From assembly GCA_016929575.1 (NCBI GenBank), contig JAFGIQ010000291.1:1-32799 (forward strand): 32,799 nucleotides of DNA, read 5' to 3'. Shown one piece after another: positions 8,155 to 16,027 of the stretch; within the stretch, counting starts at the first letter, position 1; each line of letters opens with the position of its first letter. The translations under genes were made by a program, and so were the position numbers. Source of the DNA: a candidate division FCPU426 bacterium. Lineage in GTDB: Bacteria; Oederibacteriota; JAAXVQ01; JAUVAV01. The notes under the pieces are model-generated. The model saw nothing but the letters and a program-made list of their open reading frames with translations. It was not told the DNA's origin and did not search any database.

Positions 8155-8163
8155 TGATATAAT
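8155..8163 (+). promoter_or_regulatory. Extended -10 promoter of the secreted beta-propeller gene
   Basis: TGATATAAT is a perfect TGn-TATAAT extended -10 element, which does not need a good -35 box; none is visible at the right distance. Transcription would start near 8170, giving a leader of about 57 nt before ATG 8227. Confidence 0.5.
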
Positions 8164-8226
8164 CATTTCATCTTACTAAAACAAGCAGGAAATGCACCAT
8201 CAATCCAAGCGAGGGGAAAACTTCTT

Positions 8227-10515
8227 ATGAGGCGCCTGGGAAGCATTGGTTGGCTTGGGATGGCTTTACTCACTGTAGTGCCGGTTTTTGCATCTCCCGA
8301 CGGCTGGATTTATGACAAACGCCTGATCAACAATGCCGGACAATCCCAGTCTCCCTCCATAACCTGTGATGCCTCAGGCACTTCGATCTATGCAGTTTGG
8401 ACTGACGACCGGTCGGGAAACTGGAATTTGTATTTTTGCCGGAGCCTTGACTCAGGAAAGACATGGTCAGCAGAAAGCCAGCTTACCAATCAACCTGCCG
8501 ATTCGACCTGCCCCTATCTTACCTGGTACACGCCCAACCGGCTTTATCTTACTTGGCTTGATTACCGCGGTGGCTCAGGGGATATATATGCCATCATGAG
8601 CATTGACAACGGCTCAACCTGGACGGATTTGACCGGTGCGATTGGAGCGGCAACCAATGTTTCGGCCAGGTATAATGCCACCATTAATTTCAGCTGTCCC
8701 CGCGCCACGGTCAATGGCTTGGGGATGCATGTGGTATGGGCCGACAATTCATCCGGTTCGGCAAAGATCTATTACAGTAATGTCACCAGCGCCGCTGTGG
8801 TCAGTATTAAGCCAGATTCGGTGGGGGCCACGCTGCCAGCCATTGCCAGCCGGAATTATTCCTGGTTTCCGAGCAATGATTTGTTTTTGGTCTGGGAGGA
8901 AAACAGCGGGCCCAGCAGCAGCATTCTCTTCACCTGGAGCCAAGACGGCGTGACCTGGAATGATAATGCCGGCCTACCCGGGGCGAGCGACATCAGCTAC
9001 AAATGGGGCAGCTGCGCCTCTCGCCGGCCTGACCTATTTGTTTGCGGGGACACGGCTGCGGGGGTGGATGTCACGTTTTTGGATGACCGGCAGGGAACAG
9101 ATCAGGTCTACTGGGAGGCCGGGCGCTTGGGTGGCCCGCAAATTACCTGGGATCGTGGCTTCATGGACTTGGATTGCGCCCCCAATACCATTACTTCAGC
9201 GGCGGTTGGTCCGCAAAACCTCGGAATTTGCCCGAGGGACGGATCACACCAGGGCTTGGTATGGGCTGACAATCGCGACGGAAATTATGAGATTTATTAT
9301 GCAGAGGGCGGGGGCGGGGGCAACATCGCCTTCACGCCGCCGCTGCGGCTGACATCCGATTTGGGGATTTCAATTTTACCGGTTCAGACAGCCAAGGATC
9401 CTTCCAGCCCTGGCATGGCAACATATCATCTGGCATGGGCCGATGACCGCGACGGCAATTTCGAGATTTACTACAAAAGGACCGATTCCATCATGCCGGA
9501 TGCCATAAGTGATTTGGGATCCTCCACGGGAGCAAATCCCGGGGAAGTAAGCCTGATTTGGACCGCACCTGCAGATAATGCCACGTCCAGAGTGGCCCGG
9601 TATGCCATTGCCTATGACGGCGCGGTGATTGATTCGAATATAAAATTCAATGCTGCGGCCAAAGCGCCTCAGAGCATGATCCCGCAAACTTCGGGGCAGG
9701 TGGAAACGTTTACCGTTACTGGTTTGACTGCCGGGAGTTTCTATTATTTTGCCGTGGTTTCCGTGGATGAGGCCGGCAACACCGCCAATGTGTCCAATAG
9801 CCCACAGGCCATGGCCCAAAGTCCATTCACAGCCACAGCGACACTGACCCACTCGCAGACTTTTACCCAGACCGCAACGGTTTCACCCACCGCGACTTTT
9901 TCATCCACCCCCACGCCAACACCTTCGGTTTCAGAAACACCCAGCGCCTCGCCTTCCAATACGATGTCACCCACGCTGACCAGCACGCCCACCAGCACGC
10001 CGACAATGCCGACGCCTTCGGTTACGGAAACATCCAGCGCCTCGCCTTCCAATACAGTTTCACCCACGCTGACCAGCACGCCCACCAGCACGCCGACAAT
10101 GCCAACACCTTCGGTTACGGAAACACCCAGCGCCTCGCCTTCGATTACGGTTTCACCCACGCTGACACCTACGACGACTTGCACTTCCACATACACGGTA
10201 GCTCCTACATTTACGACCACGCCCCTGCATCCATTTTTGGGCGTGGATTTGGGCGGGAGGGCAGTGCTGGCGTTCCCCAACCCGGCCAAGGGATTAATGA
10301 CATTTGTATTTCACCTGGATGAAGCGGCCAGGGTTGAAATCCGGATTTATAATCTTGCCGGCGAACAGGTTGTGAGTTTGACCGATGATTTTCCAGCTGG
10401 CCGGGGGCAGAGCCTGAGATGGGATCTTACAGGCAGGGCTGCGGGAGTGTACCTGGCGCGGATGCTGGTCGATGGAACGGAAAAGTCCAAGCTTAAACTG
10501 GCGGTCGTGAAGTGA
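8227..10515 (+). CDS. Secreted BNR-like propeller/FN3 protein with Thr/Pro linker and C-terminal sorting domain
   Basis: 762 aa. A signal peptide (residues 1-23, cleavage after VFA) directs export. Residues about 50-420 hold at least seven Asp-box-like repeats of the type WTDDRSGNWNLYF, WADNRDGNYEIYY and WADDRDGNFEIYY, as in sialidase/BNR beta-propellers. A fibronectin type III domain (about 421-525) follows, ending FYYFAVVSVDEAGNTANV. Residues about 530-665 are a Ser/Thr/Pro linker. The last 85 residues (FPNPAKGLMTFVF through IYNLAGEQVVSL to AGVYLARM and a basic-hydrophobic end) match a FlgD-Ig/type IX-like sorting domain. I see no catalytic signature, so a cell-surface binding or adhesive role is more likely than an enzyme. 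ATG 8227 has GCGAGGGG upstream. A repeat element starts 2 nt after the stop codon. Confidence 0.88.
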   Translation: MRRLGSIGWLGMALLTVVPVFASPDGWIYDKRLINNAGQSQSPSITCDASGTSIYAVWTDDRSGNWNLYFCRSLDSGKTWSAESQLTNQPADSTCPYLTWYTPNRLYLTWLDYRGGSGDIYAIMSIDNGSTWTDLTGAIGAATNVSARYNATINFSCPRATVNGLGMHVVWADNSSGSAKIYYSNVTSAAVVSIKPDSVGATLPAIASRNYSWFPSNDLFLVWEENSGPSSSILFTWSQDGVTWNDNAGLPGASDISYKWGSCASRRPDLFVCGDTAAGVDVTFLDDRQGTDQVYWEAGRLGGPQITWDRGFMDLDCAPNTITSAAVGPQNLGICPRDGSHQGLVWADNRDGNYEIYYAEGGGGGNIAFTPPLRLTSDLGISILPVQTAKDPSSPGMATYHLAWADDRDGNFEIYYKRTDSIMPDAISDLGSSTGANPGEVSLIWTAPADNATSRVARYAIAYDGAVIDSNIKFNAAAKAPQSMIPQTSGQVETFTVTGLTAGSFYYFAVVSVDEAGNTANVSNSPQAMAQSPFTATATLTHSQTFTQTATVSPTATFSSTPTPTPSVSETPSASPSNTMSPTLTSTPTSTPTMPTPSVTETSSASPSNTVSPTLTSTPTSTPTMPTPSVTETPSASPSITVSPTLTPTTTCTSTYTVAPTFTTTPLHPFLGVDLGGRAVLAFPNPAKGLMTFVFHLDEAARVEIRIYNLAGEQVVSLTDDFPAGRGQSLRWDLTGRAAGVYLARMLVDGTEKSKLKLAVVK
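9967..10152 (+). repeat. Two tandem 93-bp repeats in the Thr/Pro linker
   Basis: Units 9967-10059 and 10060-10152 are nearly identical and each encodes 31 residues (SPTLTSTPTSTPT through ETxSASPS). A partial unit precedes them (9925-9966) and the start of another follows at 10153. The differences are few, so the duplication looks recent, and the copy number probably varies between strains. Confidence 0.9.
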
Positions 10516-10517
10516 TC

Positions 10518-10616
10518 TGGGACACAATACTTAATAGAACTTTTTTTGTAACTTTCATAAAACCAGGCATTTTTTAGCAAACCTTACGTAAAACGTAAAT
10601 TAAGTATTATGTCCCA
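10518..10616. repeat. MITE/REP-like inverted repeat element, best-preserved copy
   Basis: The ends TGGGACACAATACTTAAT (10518-10535) and ATTAAGTATTATGTCCCA (10599-10616) form an 18-bp terminal inverted repeat with one mismatch. A small hairpin (TTACGT-AAA-ACGTAA, 10584-10598) lies inside the right end. The 99-bp element fills almost the whole gap between two genes, starting 2 nt after one stop codon and ending 7 nt before the next ribosome site. Confidence 0.85.
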
Positions 10617-10639
10617 AAAAGCAAGGAGAGGTGCAGACA

Positions 10640-12397
10640 ATGCTAAATGGAGTGAAAGGCGTTTCATCCGGCGAACCGACTCAGCAAAAGCACCTCCGGC
10701 TGTGGCCGGGGGTGGTCATTGTGATTCTGCAATGGCTGATCAGGTTTGGTCTCCCTGTAGTCATGCCAGACGCAAATGGCGCTGCAGCGGCAATGATGAC
10801 CGGGCTTTTGGGTGGGATAGCGATAATGGCTTGGTGGGCCTTTTTCAGCCGGGCGCCGCGTTTCGAGCGCTGGGGGGCGGTTGCCCTCATGATCGTTACA
10901 CTCGCCGCGACATTTTTCATCAATGACACATCGATTCGGACAGGGATGATGGGGCTGATGTTTTTCATGTACGCCGTGCCGCTCGTGAGCCTTGCCTTTG
11001 TCGTTTGGGCAGTGGCTGCCCGGAGTCTGCCTGATACCCCCCGCCGCGTGATCATGGTGGCAGTCATACTGCTTGCATGCGGAGGATGGACCCTCGTGCG
11101 ATCCGAAGGAATTACCAGCGACGCTGGTGCGGATCTTACTTGGCGGTGGGCCCCTACTGCGGAAGAGCAGCTCTTGGCCACAAGCAGTGACGAGCCGGAA
11201 ACACTTGAGCCAGCAACCGATGCCAATGGCGCAGGTGTCAATTGGCCGGGTTTTCGCGGCCCCAACCGCGACAGCATTTTACATGGAACGAATATTGCGA
11301 CCGATTGGTCCGCTTCACCGCCGGAGAAGCTGTGGTCCAGAAAGATTGGTCCGGGCTGCTCATCATTTGCAGTGAAAGGATCTTTGCTCTATACCCAGGA
11401 GCAGCGCGGGAAATACGAGGTTGTTTCCTGTTATAACCTCAACACCGGCAAGCCGGTATGGAAACACCGCGACCAGGAGCGGTTCTGGGACTCTCATGCT
11501 GGCGCCGGGCCGCGTTCCACGCCGACTTTGTATAACGGCCGTGTATTTACATTTGGCCCTACCGGGGTTTTAAATGTACTTGATGAACAAGACGGATCCG
11601 TGGTGTGGTCGCGCCAGGTGGGCGTTGAAAACAAGGTGGATATCCCGGCCTGGGCGCTCACCAGCTCTCCTTTGGCAGTCGATGACAAGGTTATTATTGC
11701 CGTGGAGGGCATGCTGTTGGCGTATGACTGTGCTACTGGTGAGCCGCGCTGGCGCGGACCCAACGGCGGCAAAAGCTATAGCTCGCCACAGCTCTTGACC
11801 ATCGACGGAGTCGAACAGGTGCTGCTGATGAGTTCAGCCGGAGCAGTCGGTGTAAACGCGGCTGATGGTTCAGTGCTATGGGAGTACAAGTGGCCGAAGG
11901 GCGAGCGTATTGTGCAGCCGGCTTTGATGGAAAACGGCAGTCTTTTGGTCAGCTCAGGCGAGGGCATGGCCATACGCCGCGTAGCAATATCGCTGGGACC
12001 AGACGGTTGGATCACGGAAGAGAAATGGACATCCACGGACATAAAGCCCTACTTCAATGATATTGTTATACACAAAGGTCATGTGTATGGATTTGATGCT
12101 CCTGCTCTGGTGAGCATTAATGCCGAGGACGGCACGCTGAAGTGGCGGGGCGGACGCTATGGCGGCGGCCAGCTCATGCTATTGGCTGATCAGGATTTAT
12201 TCATTGTGATTTCCGAACAAGGCGAGCTGGCATTGGTCAAGGCCGAGCCTGAAAAGTTCACCGAACTTGCCCGCATCCAGGGAATCAAGGGCAGGGTCTG
12301 GAACCATCCGGCGCTGGTGAATGATATCCTGCTGGTTCGCAATAGTAAAGAGATGGTGGCTTACCGGTTGGCTGTGGGGGCGGAGACAAAAAATTAA
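10640..12397 (+). CDS. Membrane-anchored PQQ-like beta-propeller protein
   Basis: 585 aa from ATG 10640. A GTG at 10631 is in frame but only 2 nt from the AAGGAGAG ribosome site, so the ATG is preferred. The N-terminal third has about four hydrophobic helices (VVIVILQWLIRFGLPVV, then three more up to about residue 150). A periplasmic domain follows from about residue 200, opening with WPGFRGPNRDS, a hallmark of PQQ-like propellers in planctomycete-type genomes. Repeats follow the pattern LNTGKPVWKH, DEQDGSVVWSRQ, DCATGEPRWRG, NAADGSVLWEYKW and NAEDGTLKWRGG. Such proteins resemble BamB and quinoprotein propellers but usually lack the residues that bind PQQ, so an enzymatic role is not implied. 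It follows the secreted propeller gene but has the repeat element between, so a shared operon is doubtful. Confidence 0.85.
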   Translation: MLNGVKGVSSGEPTQQKHLRLWPGVVIVILQWLIRFGLPVVMPDANGAAAAMMTGLLGGIAIMAWWAFFSRAPRFERWGAVALMIVTLAATFFINDTSIRTGMMGLMFFMYAVPLVSLAFVVWAVAARSLPDTPRRVIMVAVILLACGGWTLVRSEGITSDAGADLTWRWAPTAEEQLLATSSDEPETLEPATDANGAGVNWPGFRGPNRDSILHGTNIATDWSASPPEKLWSRKIGPGCSSFAVKGSLLYTQEQRGKYEVVSCYNLNTGKPVWKHRDQERFWDSHAGAGPRSTPTLYNGRVFTFGPTGVLNVLDEQDGSVVWSRQVGVENKVDIPAWALTSSPLAVDDKVIIAVEGMLLAYDCATGEPRWRGPNGGKSYSSPQLLTIDGVEQVLLMSSAGAVGVNAADGSVLWEYKWPKGERIVQPALMENGSLLVSSGEGMAIRRVAISLGPDGWITEEKWTSTDIKPYFNDIVIHKGHVYGFDAPALVSINAEDGTLKWRGGRYGGGQLMLLADQDLFIVISEQGELALVKAEPEKFTELARIQGIKGRVWNHPALVNDILLVRNSKEMVAYRLAVGAETKN

Positions 12398-12508
12398 AAT
12401 GACTGATTCTTACAACCACGAAGAGTTTTACGGGTCTGAACGGGGGTTATTCTCGTATTTTAACTTCTTCACTCTGTTCACGGCAGGAAAAACATAGGGG
12501 GAATAGTG

Positions 12509-13177
12509 ATGAGAATGAAGAAAATATTTTTACTTGTTGCAGGGGCAATGGTAGTCATATTTATGGGATTATTTGGAGTCTTATATCAGTTTGCCGCCGC
12601 CACCAAAGGAACGCCCATTCCCGCCTATCAGACGGATAAAGCCGCATTGTTGGTTATTGACATTCAAAAAGATTTGACGGAAAAGGATGGAAAGCATCCC
12701 TTGAATCTCGCCCAAACAGATGCCATGATCCCGGTCGTTAATTCCCTGATTAAAATTGCAGAAGAAAATGATTGGCTGGTGATTTATATTACCCATGAAT
12801 ATCGTAAAAACTCAATATTACGTTTGGTCACCAGGGATATTTTGCTGGAGGGAATGCCGGGTGCAAATATGGATCCCCGGATATTGACAGTCAGCCAGAA
12901 TCATTTTGTCAAGCATAGGATGGATGCTTTTACCAATAGTGATTTTGACGCTTTTTTACGGAAAAACGAGGTAAACCAACTGGTTCTGACCGGTATGGCA
13001 GCAGAGGCCTGTGTGGACCGGACTTGCCAAGGAGCTATAAACAGAGAATACGGCGTCAAGATAGTCCGCAATGCTGTTGCCGGAGAGTCGGATGAATCCC
13101 GGGAAGTGAAAATCAGGGACTATGAAAAGTATGGGGCGAAAATTGTATATGCTGAGGAACTCCTTCACACCCAGTAA
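12509..13177 (+). CDS. Isochorismatase-family cysteine hydrolase with N-terminal membrane anchor
   Basis: 222 aa from ATG 12509 (AGGGGGA lies 7 nt upstream; GTG 12506 is the less likely alternative). Residues about 6-26 form a single hydrophobic helix after MRMKK, so the domain sits outside the cytoplasmic membrane as a lipid-free anchor or uncleaved signal. The rest is an isochorismatase/nicotinamidase-like fold with its triad: Asp51 in LLVIDIQKD, Lys135 in HFVKHRMDAF and Cys168 in GMAAEACVDRTCQGA. The family hydrolyses amides or vinyl ethers on small molecules; the substrate cannot be read from sequence. Members are usually cytoplasmic, so the anchor is unusual. It lies convergent to leuA, 86 nt away. 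Confidence 0.88.
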   Translation: MRMKKIFLLVAGAMVVIFMGLFGVLYQFAAATKGTPIPAYQTDKAALLVIDIQKDLTEKDGKHPLNLAQTDAMIPVVNSLIKIAEENDWLVIYITHEYRKNSILRLVTRDILLEGMPGANMDPRILTVSQNHFVKHRMDAFTNSDFDAFLRKNEVNQLVLTGMAAEACVDRTCQGAINREYGVKIVRNAVAGESDESREVKIRDYEKYGAKIVYAEELLHTQ

Positions 13178-13257
13178 AAACGGGCCATCCCTTGTGTCCG
13201 GTGATCCGGAGGCAGGAACCACAATACACATGATGCTCGAATAAGTATGGTGGCCCG
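13176..13257 (-). terminator. Possible terminator of leuA
   Basis: Read on the minus strand, CGGGCCA (13257-13251) pairs with TGGCCCG (13187-13181), followed directly by TTTTT (13180-13176). Inside it is a second stem in which TTGTG and TCCGG pair with CCGGA and CACAA (13192-13224). The loop is long, so folding should be checked. Confidence 0.35.
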
Positions 13258-13263
13258 GAAAAA

Positions 13264-14952
13264 CTACTGTTGCCGGTTTAAAGCACTGATTACTGCTTTG
13301 ACTGCGGCCGTGCTTATGCTGTGGTCAATGCCGACGCCAAAAAATGAACGATTGCCATCGGCGCAAATTTGCACATAGGCCACTGCTTCAGCATCCGACC
13401 CGGACTTGAGGGCGTGCTCACTGTAATGAAGCAATGCGAAAGTTCCGAATCCCCGGCAATTAAGCCCGTTCATCAAAGCGTCCACCGGACCGTTTCCTTG
13501 CGCTTGGATGTGATGACGTTTGCCATGAACCAACATGTCGGCAGCGACGGACGTGGTCTCGCTACTTCCGTGATCTTCGGCAGGCCGGGAATGCACTGTG
13601 AATGATTCCAGGCAATAGGGCTTGTTTGTGGCCAAGTAGGCATCACGGAAACAGTTGAAAACTTCCTGAGAGGAAATTTCATTCCCCGACGCTTCAGTGC
13701 GCGCTTGGACGATTTGACCGAATTCGGGCTGCATATTTTTGGGAAGGGAAAACCCCCAGTCTTTTTCCAGGATAAACGCCGCGCCGCCTTTCCCGGACTG
13801 GCTGTTGATGCGGATGATGGATTCATAACTGCGGCCCACATCACGCGGATCAATGGGCAGATAGGGTACCTCCCACTTTGCACCATCCCCCTTGCTTTGC
13901 TGGGCCTTCATCCCCTTGTGAATGGCATCCTGGTGGGAACCTGAAAAAGCTGTGTAAACCAGGGCACCGGCATACGGGTGGCGGTCCGGGACAGGCATGC
14001 GGGTATATTTCTCATAGGCAGACTTGATCGTATCAATGCAGGAGAAATCCAATTCAGGATCCACTCCCTGGCTGAACAGATTCAAGGCCAGTGTGATCAA
14101 GTCCGCATTGCCGGTACGCTCGCCGTTTCCGAACAGGGTGCCCTCGACGCGTTGCGCTCCGGCTAAAAGTGCCAGTTCAGCCGCAGCCACGGCTGTTCCG
14201 CGGTCATTGTGGGTATGCACGCTCAGGATGGCTGCATCCGGCTGGCCCAAATGCCGGCCAAACCATTCAATCCGGTCAGCATACACATTGGGCGTGCTCA
14301 TTTCCACAGTGGCAGGGAGGTTGATGATCATGGGATCGTTTTTATCCGGCTGCCAGATGTCCATGACCGCCCGGCAGATATCCAGGCCAAAGTCCAGCTC
14401 GGTGCCGGTAAAACTTTCCGGAGAATACTCCAGCTGCACCGTGGTTCCAGGAAGCGTATTCCGCATGTTTTTTATGCAGGACGCACCCTCCTTGGCCATG
14501 CGCACGACCTGCTGTTTGTCCAGGTTGAATACGACCCGGCGCTGCAGCGCGGAGGTTGAGTGGTACAAATGCACAATAACCCGCTTGGCGCCCTGCAAGG
14601 CGGAAAAAGTTTTTTCGATCATGGGAAGGCGTGCAGGAGTCAATACCTGGATGACCACATCTTCAGGAATGCGTTTTTCCTCTATTAAACTGCGGATGAA
14701 GCCGTACTCCACGGTGGATGCGGCCGGAAACCCGACTTCTATTTCCTTGAAGCCGATGGACAGCAGCAACTCGAACATGGCGGTTTTTTCCGCCAGCTTC
14801 ATGGGTGTGCGCAGGGCCTGATTGCCGTCGCGCAGATCCACACTGCACCAGATCGGCGCCTGCCGTATGGTTCGGTCCGGCCAGGTCCGTTGGCTTAAGG
14901 CGACAACCGGGTAGGGGGAATAACGGTGATAAGGCATATGTTTCTTTTTCAT
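13264..14952 (-). CDS. leuA: 2-isopropylmalate synthase, long (LeuA type 2) form
   Basis: 562 aa. It condenses acetyl-CoA with 2-oxoisovalerate, the first committed step of leucine synthesis, in the cytoplasm. The start ATG 14952 is preferred because AGGAGG lies 8 nt before it; the frame runs open further upstream but through the attenuator. The N-terminus (MPYHRYSPYP, then QRTWPDRTIRQAPIWCSVDLRDGNQAL) is typical of the actinobacterial/yeast-type subgroup. Metal-binding residues appear in DLRDGNQ and in SVHTHNDRG. The (beta/alpha)8 barrel covers about residues 30-310 and the C-terminal leucine-binding regulatory domain about 430-562. No other leu gene is adjacent. Expression is probably controlled by the leader at 15007-15190. 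Allosteric inhibition by leucine is expected from the family. Confidence 0.96.
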   Translation of the reverse strand: MKKKHMPYHRYSPYPVVALSQRTWPDRTIRQAPIWCSVDLRDGNQALRTPMKLAEKTAMFELLLSIGFKEIEVGFPAASTVEYGFIRSLIEEKRIPEDVVIQVLTPARLPMIEKTFSALQGAKRVIVHLYHSTSALQRRVVFNLDKQQVVRMAKEGASCIKNMRNTLPGTTVQLEYSPESFTGTELDFGLDICRAVMDIWQPDKNDPMIINLPATVEMSTPNVYADRIEWFGRHLGQPDAAILSVHTHNDRGTAVAAAELALLAGAQRVEGTLFGNGERTGNADLITLALNLFSQGVDPELDFSCIDTIKSAYEKYTRMPVPDRHPYAGALVYTAFSGSHQDAIHKGMKAQQSKGDGAKWEVPYLPIDPRDVGRSYESIIRINSQSGKGGAAFILEKDWGFSLPKNMQPEFGQIVQARTEASGNEISSQEVFNCFRDAYLATNKPYCLESFTVHSRPAEDHGSSETTSVAADMLVHGKRHHIQAQGNGPVDALMNGLNCRGFGTFALLHYSEHALKSGSDAEAVAYVQICADGNRSFFGVGIDHSISTAAVKAVISALNRQQ

Positions 14953-15006
14953 GGCTGCAATCCTCCTCGGAATCAGCCGCGCCGCGGGCAAGGCCGGCAG
15001 CCGTAG

Positions 15007-15046
15007 AAAAAGAAAAAGCCACCAGCCTCGCAAGAGACGGTGGCTT
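15007..15046 (-). terminator. Attenuator terminator in the leuA leader
   Basis: On the minus strand AAGCCACC (15046-15039) pairs perfectly with GGTGGCTT (15023-15016) across a 15-nt loop, followed by TTTTTCTTTTT. It lies between the leader peptide stop codon and the leuA ribosome site, the classic place for an amino-acid attenuator. A second CCAAGCCAC copy upstream, inside the leader-peptide frame, could compete for the same 3-prime arm. Confidence 0.85.
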
Positions 15047-15065
15047 GGGTTTGTTCTATTCGCTC

Positions 15066-15146
15066 TTAGCGCACACCGCTCCCGTGGCTTGGTCCCAGAA
15101 GGGACAAGCTAAGCCCCAGCAGCAAGTTGTGCAGCAACGCATGCAT
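15066..15146 (-). CDS. Leucine-rich leader peptide of leuA
   Basis: A 26-aa reading frame starting MHALLHNLLLGLSLSLLGPS and ending in HGSGVR; nine of 26 residues are Leu. The cluster spans codons 4-17 and uses TTG, CTG and CTT. It lies between a strong promoter and the attenuator hairpin. In ribosome-mediated attenuation, stalling at these codons when charged Leu-tRNA is scarce would prevent the terminator from forming. An in-frame ATG two codons upstream (15152) is an alternative start. The predicted transcription start (about 15155) lies only 3-9 nt before these ATGs, so the peptide may be translated from a leaderless or nearly leaderless end. No T-box motif is seen. Confidence 0.8.
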   Translation of the reverse strand: MHALLHNLLLGLSLSLLGPSHGSGVR

Positions 15147-15161
15147 GATCATAGTGCTGAT

Positions 15162-15190
15162 AGTATAGCACTGCACGGCGGATTTGTCAA
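15162..15190 (-). promoter_or_regulatory. Sigma70-type promoter of the leuA leader
   Basis: On the minus strand, TTGACA (15190-15185), a 17-nt spacer and TATACT (15167-15162): 11 of 12 consensus bases at ideal spacing. The transcript begins near 15155, giving a leader of about 200 nt before leuA. Confidence 0.85.
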
Positions 15191-15351
15191 ATGGATGAAA
15201 GTCAAGGAGGATAAAACCGTGCAATGTAAAAAAACAGAATAGGGATTGCATCCCCAATTCGTGCCTGCTAAAAGGGAGGCGGTTTTTGTCAAAATGTGAT
15301 ATTCTTACAAAAAAGCTGTATGAATATTTCCATGTCAATATGGAGGGTGGG

Positions 15352-15783
15352 ATGACACGTTTGCAAAGATCGGTTCTGGTCAGTTGTGTTTTGCTGGCGG
15401 GTGTGGTGCTGGCGGCAATTTTAGGCCACGAAAAAGCCGAAAAACTCCTCGCCGCCTCGGCTGTGCATGAATTGGTGGGGTTGATGGTGGCCGGCGGGAT
15501 GGCTTTGCACTTGGGATTATACTGGCAGCAAGTCCGCAAATCTCCGGCAGGAGCAGCCAGGAAGGTTTTTATGCTGCTGAGCAAGCTGATATGTGTGTTG
15601 GTAATTTTGTCCGTGCTCAGCGGCATCATTATCTCCCCGCAGCTTGGATTTGGGGCCATGCATACCCCTTGGCGGGCAGTGCATCATCTGGTCCCCAAAT
15701 TGGCGCTGATCCTGATACTGGTGCATGTTGTTTGGAATGCAAAAAAATTAAAAAATGTTATCTTGTCTGTGATGAAAAGATAA
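15352..15783 (+). CDS. DUF4405-like four-helix membrane protein
   Basis: 143 aa from ATG 15352, with GGAGG 5 nt upstream. A TTG at 15286 with GGGAGG upstream is in frame and would add 22 polar residues. Four hydrophobic helices are seen: SVLVSCVLLAGVVLAAILG, HELVGLMVAGGMALHLGLYW, VFMLLSKLICVLVILSVLSG and LVPKLALILILVHVVW. Histidines in helices 2 and 4 and in the loop TPWRAVHHLVPK match DUF4405 and cytochrome b561-like proteins, where such His residues can bind heme. A heme-binding redox role is an inference. The gene is divergent from the leuA leader. A degenerate repeat-end sequence begins 9 nt after its stop. Confidence 0.8.
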   Translation: MTRLQRSVLVSCVLLAGVVLAAILGHEKAEKLLAASAVHELVGLMVAGGMALHLGLYWQQVRKSPAGAARKVFMLLSKLICVLVILSVLSGIIISPQLGFGAMHTPWRAVHHLVPKLALILILVHVVWNAKKLKNVILSVMKR

Positions 15784-15792
15784 ATATGCACT

Positions 15793-15810
15793 GAGTATTG
15801 CGCTCCGGGA
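15793..15810. repeat. Degenerate right end of the REP-like family
   Basis: GAGTATTGCGCTCCGGGA resembles the right end AAGTATTGCGTCCCGG seen at 167-182, with one extra base. It starts 9 nt after the stop of the DUF4405 gene. No left end is visible nearby. Confidence 0.35.
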
Positions 15811-16027
15811 TCTGGGAAACAATGGCGAAAAAAGAGCAGGGTATTAAAGGCCGGAAGTTTTTCTGCGTGGTTGTGTCGCACGCGGAAGGCATTGGCCCTG
15901 CGGGGCCTCATGCTCCGCCTTTATATGATGCCGGTATTGATCCTCAATTATTATGATACTAAGCGCTACCGCGTGCATAATATGTTTTAATGAAAACAAA
16001 CGAAGCAAACAGAAGGATGAATGCCCC

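Noticed and set aside
9925-10160. CRISPR-like repeat array
   Set aside because: The repeats are in-frame coding units without spacers and no cas gene is nearby.
9744-10289. Long minus-strand frame (181 aa) rich in Val, Gly and Glu
   Set aside because: It is the antisense of the Thr/Pro linker repeats of the secreted protein; repetitive coding DNA leaves the opposite frame open.
14990-15160. T-box riboswitch in front of leuA
   Set aside because: No AGGGTGGNACCGCG-type T-box sequence. The Leu-rich peptide explains the terminator better.
15153-15659. Upstream part of a 197-aa minus-strand frame ending in the leuA leader peptide
   Set aside because: This part is antisense to the DUF4405 gene and the promoter lies inside it. 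Only the last 26-28 codons are supported as the leader peptide.
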